This document shows positions 43,454-52,679 of a DNA stretch of 64,000 nucleotides, piece by piece. The stretch covers positions 35,613 to 99,612 of the forward strand of contig JBJEWF010000004.1 of assembly GCA_051884915.1 (NCBI GenBank), in the 5' to 3' direction. Position 1 is the stretch's first letter; every line of letters begins with the position of its first letter. Below the pieces are notes generated by a model. It saw nothing but the letters and a program-made list of their open reading frames with translations, had not been told where the DNA came from and did not search any database. A program made the position numbers and the translations under genes. This stretch comes from RUG572 sp051884915. Lineage in GTDB: Bacteria; Verrucomicrobiota; Kiritimatiellia; RFP12; UBA1067.

Positions 43454-44191
43454 ATGAGCAAGAAACTCGCAGCAGAACTCGCGGAACTCAAGAACCGCTA
43501 CCACGTCGGCCTGGACGACCTCACGCCGGACGAAATCGCCGCGCTCGTACATGCGTGCGAACGGTGGGAGAACCCCTTCACGTCAACGAACCTCGCGCTC
43601 GTCGAGAAGCCGGTCGAAGTCTGCAAGGGCGTCGTGTTGTGGCCACCGACGGCTGGCGCGCAGATATGGCTCGACGAATTCGCCGAAAAGTGGTGGCCGG
43701 AAGACTCGATGCGCTACCGCTGGGCGCAGATATACGCCCTCATCAACGCGCGGAACCCGGATGCGTTCGCCAACCTCACCGAGAAGCCTGCCGCGTGGCG
43801 TGCAATCGTCCAGACGAGCCTCCGCCTTTGCGTCCATCGCCGTGAGCTGCTGAAGGCAATCCGCGCCGCCTACGGCGTGGACGAATGGGAAGCCCCGAAG
43901 CGGAGAATCAACCAGCTCACGGAAGCCGCGCAGACCGACTTCGCCCGAATGGTCACGCGGCTCGAGGTGGAGAGCGGAATCCCGCGCAAGGCATGGATAT
44001 GGGAGCACAGCTTCATGGAGACCGTCCGCGCCTACGCCGAGATGCACGTCCTCATCGCAATAGCAGCCGGCGGCGGCGAACGGGCGGACAACCTCATCAG
44101 CGAACTCGACGAGGCGACGAACAACCTGGCGCGGGTGAAGAAGGCCATCTGGCTGCGACTGAAGGAGAAGGACAATGGCAGCGGGAAGTAA
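43454..44191 (+). CDS. Tail-assembly-chaperone-like protein
   Basis: 245 aa, helical, located directly before and overlapping the tape measure by 17 nt, the usual chaperone place. Contains an unusual tryptophan-rich stretch (FAEKWWPEDSMRYRWAQIY). No slippery frameshift site was evident. Confidence 0.55.
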   Translation: MSKKLAAELAELKNRYHVGLDDLTPDEIAALVHACERWENPFTSTNLALVEKPVEVCKGVVLWPPTAGAQIWLDEFAEKWWPEDSMRYRWAQIYALINARNPDAFANLTEKPAAWRAIVQTSLRLCVHRRELLKAIRAAYGVDEWEAPKRRINQLTEAAQTDFARMVTRLEVESGIPRKAWIWEHSFMETVRAYAEMHVLIAIAAGGGERADNLISELDEATNNLARVKKAIWLRLKEKDNGSGK

Positions 44192-45869
44192 GGTACTCGA
44201 ATACATCATCGGCGCGAAGGACGCGACCGGGAACGCGATCAAGAGCGCGACGTCGAAGCTTAAGGAATTCGCCGCCAGAGTCGCGAAGAACCTCGCGAAC
44301 ATCCAGGCTGGATTCCAGATGGCCGGCCAGGCGGTCCGCGCCGCAATCTCGTTCATGAGCCGGTCGTTTGAATTCGAGAAAATGACCGTCCAGTTCAAGA
44401 CGCTCATCGGGGACATGGACCAGGCGCGGGAGCATATGCAGATGCTCAAGGAGATGGGGAACACGCCGCCCTTCTCCCTGGAAGAATTCGCGAAGGCGTC
44501 CCGTTCGCTCATGGTCATGACCGACAACGCGCTCGGCTTCAAGAAGTCTCTCGAGCTTGTTGGAGACGCCGCCGCCGCGACCGGCCAGCCAATCGAGACC
44601 CTGGCGCACGAGGTCGGACGCGCCTACGCGATCATCCGAGACGGCCAGCCGCTCACGCGTGCGACTATGGCGCTCCGCAACATGGGCGTCATCACGCCGG
44701 ACGTCGCCGCCAATCTCGACGAGCTGCAGAAGGCTGGCGCGACCAACATGGAGATATGGACCGAATTCGAGACCGCGCTCAAGAAGTACAACGGGGCAAT
44801 GGCCGAGACCGAGGAAACCGGCAACGGACTCGTCGGCGCGATCAAGTCGCAATGGGACAGCACGGTCCGCGAACTCGGTGACGCATTCATGGAGACCGCG
44901 AAGGACGGTCTCGGCGAACTGCTGAAATGGTTTCGGGAGCTGAATGACAATGGATCCATCGAGGAATTCGCCCAATCAGCCGCGAAGAGCCTCGGAACCG
45001 TCGGGAAGGCAGCGAAATGGGTGGCCGACACGTTCGGCGAACTCTGGAACCACCTCATGGAAGGCAAGGAATTCTGGGAAAGCGAGGCGAAGGCGGCGGA
45101 GAAGGCAGCCGACGCGATTGAGTGGACGCTTGAAGGCGAAGAGCGCATCAATCCATACACGGTCAAACGGAAGTTCAAGGGGAGCGACGGAAGCGAAAAG
45201 TTCGAGTACGAAGAGGACGTCGCGGAGAAGCGCAAGTTCGAGCGTGCGCAGCGCGAGGCGAAGAGAATCGAAGACGAGAAGAAGCGCGCCGAGCAAGAGC
45301 GGCAGCGAATCGCCGATCAGATGGAAGAAGCGCAGAAGAAGGCGGACGCGAAACGAGCCGAAGAGCTGCGGAAGGCGGAAGAGGAAGCCGCGAAGAAGCG
45401 CGCGGACGAGGAGGCGAAGCTCCGGGCGAAGGAAGAGGCCGAGCGCCAGCGCATCGAGGAGAAACTCGCCAGGGAGCGCCAGCGGCTTCTCGAGAAGGAG
45501 ATGAACCAGCGCATGAAGGCGCAGACCGAACTCCAGCGCCAGGCACAGAGCGACCTCGCCGAAGCGCAGAACAAGGTCCGCGAAGCCTGGGGATGGTACC
45601 GCGACAAGGACTCGCTCAAGGCGCAGATCAACGAAGAGAAGGCAGAAGCCGCCGCGCAGAAGCAGTTCGAGAATGACTTCGCCAAGCTCAAGGACCGTCG
45701 CCGCGACTGGCGGACCGCCGACAACCTCTCCCTGGACGACGAAGCCGTCCGCCGCGTTGGACTCGCACGCGAAGCCGAAGCAGCCGCGCAGCAGCGTCTG
45801 GACGAAATCGCAGAGAACACGCGCGATCTCGCCGACAAGATCGAAGAACTGCTCACGATGGAGGAATAG
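44175..45869 (+). CDS. Tape measure protein
   Basis: 564 aa, rather short, predicting a tail of roughly 80-90 nm by the usual 0.15 nm per residue (inference). N-terminal EYIIGAKDATGNAIKSATSKL and TVQFKTLIGDMDQAREHM are the tape-measure pattern; the C-terminal 250 residues are a long charged coiled coil (residues ~330-500). Confidence 0.86.
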   Translation: MAAGSKVLEYIIGAKDATGNAIKSATSKLKEFAARVAKNLANIQAGFQMAGQAVRAAISFMSRSFEFEKMTVQFKTLIGDMDQAREHMQMLKEMGNTPPFSLEEFAKASRSLMVMTDNALGFKKSLELVGDAAAATGQPIETLAHEVGRAYAIIRDGQPLTRATMALRNMGVITPDVAANLDELQKAGATNMEIWTEFETALKKYNGAMAETEETGNGLVGAIKSQWDSTVRELGDAFMETAKDGLGELLKWFRELNDNGSIEEFAQSAAKSLGTVGKAAKWVADTFGELWNHLMEGKEFWESEAKAAEKAADAIEWTLEGEERINPYTVKRKFKGSDGSEKFEYEEDVAEKRKFERAQREAKRIEDEKKRAEQERQRIADQMEEAQKKADAKRAEELRKAEEEAAKKRADEEAKLRAKEEAERQRIEEKLARERQRLLEKEMNQRMKAQTELQRQAQSDLAEAQNKVREAWGWYRDKDSLKAQINEEKAEAAAQKQFENDFAKLKDRRRDWRTADNLSLDDEAVRRVGLAREAEAAAQQRLDEIAENTRDLADKIEELLTMEE

Positions 45870-45871
45870 CA

Positions 45872-46369
45872 ATGGCCTGGTATGGAAGCACGGGAGCGAA
45901 CGCCGCGAACGCAAAAGCAGCGGTCAACGCCGGCAAGGTGGACATCTCGCGCGACACGTACACGTCGGTCGTCCGCGAGGAGAGCATCGCAGTCGGCTAT
46001 TTCCTCACGACCGAGAAGAAGGACGAGAACGGCAACAAGACCGGCGAGAAGGTGACCGAATGGCACCAGACCGGCGTGACCGTGATTGTCTGCAAGGTGC
46101 AGACGGACGTGAAGACCTGGGAGTACAGAGGGCTCACCAAGGAACTCGCCGACTACATCATCGACAACGCGGCGACCTACATCAAGGACGGCACGGAAGC
46201 GTGCAACCTATCCGCGACGTTCGGCGGAACCACCTGGACGAGCGGCCAGGCGTGGGTGGGCGTCGGAAACTGCGTCGGGACAATCTGGCACGTCAACCGC
46301 CGCCGCGTCAACGAGGCCGGCGGCTACGCCGTCACTGTCACGAAGACCACGAACACGAAGGTCACCTAA
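45872..46369 (+). CDS. Tail-associated hypothetical protein
   Basis: 165 aa, 2 nt after the tape measure. Beta-rich with a Gly/Trp/Thr segment (SATFGGTTWTSGQAW). Overlaps the next gene as TAATG. Probably distal tail. Not recognised. Confidence 0.55.
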   Translation: MAWYGSTGANAANAKAAVNAGKVDISRDTYTSVVREESIAVGYFLTTEKKDENGNKTGEKVTEWHQTGVTVIVCKVQTDVKTWEYRGLTKELADYIIDNAATYIKDGTEACNLSATFGGTTWTSGQAWVGVGNCVGTIWHVNRRRVNEAGGYAVTVTKTTNTKVT

Positions 46370-47070
46370 TGAAGCTGAAGGACACTTTCACCGCCGGCGT
46401 GCTTGCCGCGCAGCTCAAGGCGAAGTGGCTCAACGCCGTCGCCTGGTGTCTCAACACGATCCACGGCGGCACGCACGTCGACGTGACAATGCCGGCGAAC
46501 CCTGGCGAGGGGAGCGGCATCACCGTCGGACTTGACATGGACGGACTCTGCGCGGACCTTCGCAACCGTGGATTCTACACGAAGACGTCGACGGATGATG
46601 ATTCAGAAGAAAGCGGAACGGGCGGAACGCCTGGAAACCTGGCGTCGTTCGACGCGCAGGGGAACCTCGCCGACTCCGGGCAACCGAAGCCAGGCGACAA
46701 CTGCGCCTTCGTGCAGGGCGTCATCAACTCGTTCACCAAGGGGAACCTCGTCAAAGCCGGCGACGGCGACCTCATCGAAGACACGGGCGTCAAGGCGGAG
46801 GACGTCATCGGCGTGACGGAGCCTGACACGACGAGTGAAATCACGTCCGGCGCGAATACCCAGGCAAGCCGCGCCCCGCTCACATCCAACTGGGGCGCGA
46901 CGTTCGGCAATGCCGGCGGCGACGGCGTGGTCGTCTACCTGGCGTGCCGAGCGGTGGACGACGGCGCGAACGGATCCATCTACTTCCGCCCGTTCACAAT
47001 CTCCAGCGACGGGCGAATCTACTCAATCGGGAACGAATCTGCCAACATGTTCACCTGCATCACGACGTGA
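46369..47070 (+). CDS. Tail-tip/fibre-like hypothetical protein
   Basis: 233 aa. Short helical N-terminus, then repeats of Gly/Asp-rich beta sequence (NLASFDAQGNLADSG, NLVKAGDGDLIEDTG) as in fibre shafts. No signal peptide. The TTGACC motif follows the stop. Confidence 0.58.
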   Translation: MKLKDTFTAGVLAAQLKAKWLNAVAWCLNTIHGGTHVDVTMPANPGEGSGITVGLDMDGLCADLRNRGFYTKTSTDDDSEESGTGGTPGNLASFDAQGNLADSGQPKPGDNCAFVQGVINSFTKGNLVKAGDGDLIEDTGVKAEDVIGVTEPDTTSEITSGANTQASRAPLTSNWGATFGNAGGDGVVVYLACRAVDDGANGSIYFRPFTISSDGRIYSIGNESANMFTCITT

Positions 47071-47071
47071 C

Positions 47072-47085
47072 ATTGACCAGTCGGC
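47072..47085 (+). promoter_or_regulatory. Late-region motif copy (TTGACC-AGT-CGGCA)
   Basis: 2 nt after a stop codon and 24 nt before the next ATG, with AGGAG between them. Confidence 0.58.
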
Positions 47086-47109
47086 ACATGGTAGGAGAGA
47101 ACCCCTATC

Positions 47110-47580
47110 ATGGCGAAATTCGACATCACGGTCAACGACGATCCGCAGAAGCCGCTCCAGGCCATCAAGGTCGGGCGCGGCTCCGTCTTTGAGGCGGACA
47201 TCCACAACGTGCCCGACAACATCGAGGAGCTGCAGATCCACGTCGGGCGAATCGACCGGGACGGGACATTCACGCCCGTCAGCTGCATTGCGCGGAGCGA
47301 CCGCCGTTGGTACGGCTACGTCCCCGGGCTCGCGTTCCTGGACGCCGGCAAGGCGAAATACCACATCACGGGCGTGGACACGCGCGGCGGCTCACATTGG
47401 CTCGGCTCCGGCGCGCTGCTGATTCTTCCGTCCGTCCTCCAGGCGGAATCCGCTCCAATCGTCCCCGAGGACACCTACCTCCGCAATCCTTCCACGGGAC
47501 TCTGGCACAGGCTCACCGCGACCGTGGACACGGACGGAACCATCACCCCCGTCATCGAAACCGAAGGAATCACCCGATGA
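47110..47580 (+). CDS. Baseplate/fibre-associated hypothetical protein
   Basis: 156 aa, beta-rich, no signal. Contains IEELQIHVGRIDRDGTFTPV, like small baseplate wedge or BppU-type domains. Ends in an ATGA overlap with the large exported protein. Confidence 0.5.
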   Translation: MAKFDITVNDDPQKPLQAIKVGRGSVFEADIHNVPDNIEELQIHVGRIDRDGTFTPVSCIARSDRRWYGYVPGLAFLDAGKAKYHITGVDTRGGSHWLGSGALLILPSVLQAESAPIVPEDTYLRNPSTGLWHRLTATVDTDGTITPVIETEGITR

Positions 47581-50219
47581 AGAGAATCACCGCACTCATC
47601 TCCGCCTCAGCCCTGGCGCTGACGGCGACCGCCGCGCCCGTGAAGGTGGCCACCCAGAAATGGGTGCTGCAGCAGATCGCGAAGACCGGCACGCGCGTTC
47701 TCGACGCAACCGTCACGACGAACGCGAACGGCTCTATCACCATCTACTCGGCTGCGACATTCCCCGACATTCCCAAATGCTGCGGCGTTTCGCTGACCGT
47801 TTCGGGCGTGACGAACACGACGCGCACCGCAGCGGCCAGGACACCCGAGCCCGGTTTCCTCGACCTTTTCGTTGGCCGGGCGTTGGCCGCATACCCAGAC
47901 ACGGTGAAAATGACGGTCACGGTCCATGTCGATTCGGGCGCGTGGTATGATTCTGATGCGGCGGGAAACCTCTTCCCGCACCCGTTCAACCTGGGGACGG
48001 ACGGCATGAACCTCGAATTGCAGCGGGACTTCCCCGACAAGCCCGACACGGCGCACACCTGCGAACTTGACGCGGACTGCAACTGCAAGGGAATGGGCAA
48101 GACCGCCTACACCATCGAATACCCCGCCGACCTGGCGGATTGGGACGCGAAGAAGATCACCTCCGAACTCGGTGATTGGCGGAATTGGATCGACACGGAA
48201 CACCTGCCGGAGGACGTGACGGCCACGACGCGGAGAGGGCAGACCTACTACTATCTCCAGGACGCGGACGGCATTTACCTCAACCTGGACAACCTCGCCC
48301 TCTCGGATGCATGGGCGCGTGCATTGCTCGAAGCCATGGGCGACATCAATTCATACCTGGGCGAATGCCGCGAAGCCTACGCGACCGCCGCCATCTGCGA
48401 CAAGACGAACCCGCAGCACGACTGGGTACAGAAGACCTGCGGCGGACATTCGTGGAATGTATGCCGAAGGAACTCATCGCACATGGAAGGAACTGAAGCC
48501 CACAGTTACCCAGGAGCCGAATACGACTCGTCGAGCCACTCCTGCTCATGCGGCGAGAAGACCCAGCGCCACTCCTGGACCGACTGGCAGTTCTACACCA
48601 GAACTCAGGGGATCGTCATCTACAAACGCAACTGCACGGTATGTCCGCAGACCGAGACGAAATCCGTCGCGGACGACGGCGCAATCTGCGACACGCAGAA
48701 CGACATCCACTATCCGAAATCTGACCAATGCGGGTGCCTATGCGGGAAATACGGATCCGACGGACTTGCGTCTTTCGACATCAACTTCCACAAATGGGAT
48801 GACACAACCGACGCGAACGGCATCCAGGTCTGCTTGTGCAAATGCGGTAACTTCCACATCAATAGAGCGCCAACAACCTACCTCATCAACGCCCGCAGAG
48901 CTTGCACAGCCGTCTGCGCATATTGCAAAGATAAGAGCAGTACCGGTATCGGAATCACAAGCGCGCCAGACGAATCGCACACGCCTTGCGAAGTTAGCGA
49001 CGGCCATTGCGGATGCTTGTGCGGGAAATTGACTGCCGACAATACTAAGATCGCGAAATTCCACATCCAGAAGCCTGGCTCCTGCAGATGCCTTGGTGCG
49101 AACGGGAACGGCGGGTCATGGCATTTCCCGGAGCCGAGGACCGACTGTAAGATGATCTGCACATACCTGATAAACGGCCAACAGCACCTTGCCGCTACGG
49201 AAAAAGAAGACGGGAACATCACTGTCGCGCACCCTCGACACCATACGAAGACAAGCGGTGCGAGGTGCGGGTGCGAATGCGGGACCTACACCGGCTCGAA
49301 CTACTCGACCTGGGAGGGCGAGAACTTCCACAACTCGAAGCCGTACTATTGCGGATGCTACTGCGCGCACGGCAGCGAGGCCCAGGTTCCAAACTTCCAC
49401 AAGAAGAGCTTCGACACGGACTGCGACTGCCAATGCGGCGCGAAGCTCGTCTCGCACGTCGCGCCGACCGCGCCAGAATGCAAATGCCAGGGAAAATGCC
49501 GCGTGGACGGACCGAAGCACTTCCCCGTATGCTCCGACGGCAAATGCCCCGGCGTATGCCACGGGAACTGCCGCGAATCGAAGGAAGAAGGCAAGCGCGA
49601 CAAGCACTCTCCGGAAGGATCGACTCGGTGCGGGTGCCAATGCAACGAACTCGGCGCGGAGGGCTTCGAGGCGCTGGCATACCATCAGCCGCGCGGAACG
49701 CCGTCGTGCTGGTGCACCGGCCACCACTACCACACGCACACAGCGAAGGACGGATGCCATAACCTCTGTGCCTACTGCAACCAGATCACGGCATCGGACC
49801 GCAAAAGCACATACGCGGCGGCTGACTCCGACCACACGTTCCTCGGGTCGAGATGCGTCTGCGAATGCGACGATGAGGTCGAGCGCGACCACATCTACGG
49901 AAACAGACAGTCGTCAGCAGCAGAGACGGAAACGTGCGATACGTGCGGACAGACGATCACGAACTACATCGACACCTGGACGTGCAAGCGCTGCGGCGAC
50001 GTCACGACCGGCGGACACCAGGAAGGACACGACCCGAGCTGCGGAAAGAAGCACGCGGGCGACTCCGGCCAGCTCTCCTACTGCGAGAAGCACAATATCA
50101 GCTACGCCGGCACGGAATGCCCGGAATGCGAGAAGGAAAGCGAGGACAACGGAAGCGGCGGAACTGACATCGGCGAAAACTCTGGAAACCAGAGCGGAGA
50201 CCCGGACGACATCCTTTAA
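47577..50219 (+). CDS. Large exported cysteine-rich repeat protein
   Basis: 880 aa. N-terminal Sec-type signal (RITALISASALALTATAA). Residues ~20-280 are beta/helix-rich; from ~280 on there are many cysteine clusters, a recurrent module being CGCxCG, 8-20 residues, then FH: CGCLCGK (twice), CGCECGT, CGCYCAHG, CDCQCGAK, CGCQCNE, CVCECDD. C-terminal CxxC pairs (CDTCGQ, CKRCGD, CPECEK) resemble zinc ribbons. No family recognised. It lies in the tail-fibre position, so it may be a virion fibre, or a protein made by the lysogen. Cysteines would be oxidised or metal-bound after export. Confidence 0.7.
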   Translation: MKRITALISASALALTATAAPVKVATQKWVLQQIAKTGTRVLDATVTTNANGSITIYSAATFPDIPKCCGVSLTVSGVTNTTRTAAARTPEPGFLDLFVGRALAAYPDTVKMTVTVHVDSGAWYDSDAAGNLFPHPFNLGTDGMNLELQRDFPDKPDTAHTCELDADCNCKGMGKTAYTIEYPADLADWDAKKITSELGDWRNWIDTEHLPEDVTATTRRGQTYYYLQDADGIYLNLDNLALSDAWARALLEAMGDINSYLGECREAYATAAICDKTNPQHDWVQKTCGGHSWNVCRRNSSHMEGTEAHSYPGAEYDSSSHSCSCGEKTQRHSWTDWQFYTRTQGIVIYKRNCTVCPQTETKSVADDGAICDTQNDIHYPKSDQCGCLCGKYGSDGLASFDINFHKWDDTTDANGIQVCLCKCGNFHINRAPTTYLINARRACTAVCAYCKDKSSTGIGITSAPDESHTPCEVSDGHCGCLCGKLTADNTKIAKFHIQKPGSCRCLGANGNGGSWHFPEPRTDCKMICTYLINGQQHLAATEKEDGNITVAHPRHHTKTSGARCGCECGTYTGSNYSTWEGENFHNSKPYYCGCYCAHGSEAQVPNFHKKSFDTDCDCQCGAKLVSHVAPTAPECKCQGKCRVDGPKHFPVCSDGKCPGVCHGNCRESKEEGKRDKHSPEGSTRCGCQCNELGAEGFEALAYHQPRGTPSCWCTGHHYHTHTAKDGCHNLCAYCNQITASDRKSTYAAADSDHTFLGSRCVCECDDEVERDHIYGNRQSSAAETETCDTCGQTITNYIDTWTCKRCGDVTTGGHQEGHDPSCGKKHAGDSGQLSYCEKHNISYAGTECPECEKESEDNGSGGTDIGENSGNQSGDPDDIL

Positions 50220-50231
50220 GGAGATTCGGAT

Positions 50232-51752
50232 ATGAAGACAAAGATACTCGCAATCGTCTCGGCGCTCATCCTTGCGGCTGGAGCTGCCGAATCAATCTCT
50301 GGCGTTGACTCTCTCGCAATCGGGAACCTCGCCGGAAAGGGCGGAAGCGCGAACCGCACGGTCGTCATCGGCTCCGGCGCTGGCGCGTACATGACAGGCG
50401 GAGACTCCAACCTCTTTGTCGGCGCGGCGTCTGGACTCCGCACGAAGAACGTGAAAAGCTCTGTCGCGCTCGGTCACTACGCCATGCGCGGCGCAACGAA
50501 CCTCACGCGCTGCGTCGGCATCGGCGACCTGGCATTCAAGGAAGCGAAGGACATCAACGGCGCGACGTGGATCAACGGCCAGTTCTACGCCGGTGACGGG
50601 CGCTTCTGGATCCGTCCTGGCACTGGCGGAAACGAGACGAACTCGCCAATCTACTACGCGAACGGCACTCTCTACCTCAACGCGCAGAAAGTCGTTGCAG
50701 CCGGCGGCGGCGTGATTTCCGGCGGAACGGCTGGAGCCGGCGCAGAGACCTACGACTGGTATGTCTCATCTGCCGGCGACGACGCGAACGACGGTCGGAC
50801 CGCCGCAAGCGCAAAGCGGACGATTGACGCGGCCTGGGACGAGGCCGCCCACGGTGACCGAATCGCGGTGCTGCCTGGAACGTACTACTCGCCATCCGGA
50901 ATGTCCGTGGACATGACATGGAACGACGGATCGAGCGTCGTCATAACGAACAAGGCGGTGGACATCGTGGCGACATCTGGCCCCGACTACACATTCATCG
51001 ACGGAGGCGGCGTGCGCTCGTTCATCGGAAACGCCGGATCAATGCCAACGGTCAAGGGCTTCACGGTGCGGAACATTGGCTCCAGCATCTATAGCAAAAC
51101 CTACAGAACTGGAGCTGCCGCCGTATGCTTCGACGGATGCCGCATGGCCTGGACTAACCAATACGAGATCAACCACTCAAACTGCGGCATGAGCTGGTGC
51201 GTATTCACGAACTGCGACATCTATGCATCGATGGTCGTGAGTAACTACATCGGCGGTCAGGGGTACGACAACACGTTCGTGGCCTGCAACCTCATGGACT
51301 CGCGCATCAAAATGGAGCAGACGGACGGGAACAAATACAAGTTCGGCCAGAACAACGCCGTCGAACGGTGCCTCGTCCACCTGGACGGAGCGCAGGAAGT
51401 CGGATTCTGGATGAATTCATGCTACGCGCCGCTCGGCGGCTCAACTACCTGGACGGACTCAACGCTCATCGCAACGAACTGCACTTACAAAAATAATTCG
51501 ACGCCGTTAAAGACATGGAAAGACTGCCTCGTCATTGCACCACCTAGCGAAATCGGGACCTGGCCAGAATCAAAAACTGAAGATACTCTTTTCGCCGCCT
51601 ACGAGAATCCGATACCACTAGGTCCGGACGGCAGACCGAATGATAGCCACCTGCTCTGGAGATTCTATGGCTACGGATCTAAGGCAGAACGAACATTGCG
51701 CGACGCGCTCGTGTCTTATCTAATCGAGAGCGGCTATATAGCAGAGCAGTAG
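50232..51752 (+). CDS. Exported beta-helix fibre-like protein with YadA-type head repeats
   Basis: 506 aa. Sec signal (KTKILAIVSALILAAGAA). Residues ~20-110 carry YadA-like repeats (SLAIGNLAG, VVIGSGAGA, VALGHYAM, VGIGDLAF); residues ~175-430 look like a right-handed beta-helix (WYVSSAGDDANDGRTAASA, HGDRIAVLPGTYY), as in tailspikes and pectate-lyase-like enzymes. Possible receptor-binding or polysaccharide-degrading spike. The secretion signal is unusual for a virion protein. Confidence 0.75.
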   Translation: MKTKILAIVSALILAAGAAESISGVDSLAIGNLAGKGGSANRTVVIGSGAGAYMTGGDSNLFVGAASGLRTKNVKSSVALGHYAMRGATNLTRCVGIGDLAFKEAKDINGATWINGQFYAGDGRFWIRPGTGGNETNSPIYYANGTLYLNAQKVVAAGGGVISGGTAGAGAETYDWYVSSAGDDANDGRTAASAKRTIDAAWDEAAHGDRIAVLPGTYYSPSGMSVDMTWNDGSSVVITNKAVDIVATSGPDYTFIDGGGVRSFIGNAGSMPTVKGFTVRNIGSSIYSKTYRTGAAAVCFDGCRMAWTNQYEINHSNCGMSWCVFTNCDIYASMVVSNYIGGQGYDNTFVACNLMDSRIKMEQTDGNKYKFGQNNAVERCLVHLDGAQEVGFWMNSCYAPLGGSTTWTDSTLIATNCTYKNNSTPLKTWKDCLVIAPPSEIGTWPESKTEDTLFAAYENPIPLGPDGRPNDSHLLWRFYGYGSKAERTLRDALVSYLIESGYIAEQ

Positions 51753-51753
51753 A

Positions 51754-51768
51754 ATTGACCAGGCGGCA
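51754..51768 (+). promoter_or_regulatory. Late-region motif copy (TTGACC-AGG-CGGCA)
   Basis: 2 nt after the stop of the beta-helix gene, 17 nt before the next ATG. Confidence 0.6.
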
Positions 51769-51784
51769 GAATATTGAGGTCACT

Positions 51785-52669
51785 ATGATCACCATATTCA
51801 AAGGATCCAACTCGCCCGAGACGGCAATCGCCCTCGCCGCCGGCTTCAACTACAACGGCTCGAAACTCGTCGCCGAATACCAGAGCTCAAGGCGCGAATT
51901 CTCGAACATTGCCGCCGGAATGATCGTCCGATTGGCGTTTTCGTCTTCCGAGACCGAACGCTTCGCCGTCGGAACCTATCCGCTCTCGCTCACCCTCGTC
52001 GGACCGGACGGAAGATCGACCGACATCGGCGGAACTGCGCTGCGAATCCGGGTGACCTGCAACCAGGACGAAGTGACAGAAGGCGTCTCGCTTGTCCTTT
52101 CCAAGCCCGAAGGCGGGAACGCGAAGACGGTCCTTGCCGACGTTGACGGCGTACCTGAGAGCTTCACGGACAACCAGCTCCGCGCGAAGGTGAACGAGAT
52201 CATCGGCAAGCTCGGCGGAACCGTGACCGCCATCGCCGTTTCGCTGCTTCTTCCATTTGGGGCTATCGCCGCAAATGTCACGACCGCGAAGAAGGGAGAA
52301 ATCCAGAACACGCAGACCATCGTGACTTCGGTGGACCTCTCCGGGCTTGCCACGACTGGACAACTTGAGACCGCAATTCAGCACGCATCGAACTCGACCA
52401 ATTTCTACACCAAGACCGAGACCGAGCAGAAAATCATCGAACTGTCTCCGCCGCCCGGAAACTACAACGCCGTCAGCAACGCGGCCATGAGCTCGGTGAG
52501 CGAATCCAGGGCGACAGCCATCGCCGAAGACGTGGTCGCGGCACGCCCGATTCTGCTGGCAGACACGCAAACCAACCTGGTCTACATCCTCAAGGCCGAA
52601 CGCGGGCTCGGGGACGGCGGCTTCTACTTCTACGCCTACACGAACGACACCTCGGTCGTGAACCATTAA
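51785..52669 (+). CDS. Fibre-region protein with internal signal-like segment
   Basis: 294 aa. Residues ~1-120 resemble a BppU-like baseplate domain (ERFAVGTYPLSLTLVGPDG). At ~150-175 lies KLGGTVTAIAVSLLLPFGAI, which looks like an embedded signal peptide or membrane segment; a fibre-like region follows. The start at 51785 has GAGG upstream; a TTG at 51755 in the same frame lies inside the motif. May be a fusion of two genes. Confidence 0.6.
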   Translation: MITIFKGSNSPETAIALAAGFNYNGSKLVAEYQSSRREFSNIAAGMIVRLAFSSSETERFAVGTYPLSLTLVGPDGRSTDIGGTALRIRVTCNQDEVTEGVSLVLSKPEGGNAKTVLADVDGVPESFTDNQLRAKVNEIIGKLGGTVTAIAVSLLLPFGAIAANVTTAKKGEIQNTQTIVTSVDLSGLATTGQLETAIQHASNSTNFYTKTETEQKIIELSPPPGNYNAVSNAAMSSVSESRATAIAEDVVAARPILLADTQTNLVYILKAERGLGDGGFYFYAYTNDTSVVNH

Positions 52670-52679
52670 GGGGGACAGA

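Noticed and set aside
33921..51768. TTGACC motif as ordinary sigma70 promoters
   Set aside because: No -10-like hexamer occurs at 16-18 bp after any copy, so standard promoters are not supported.
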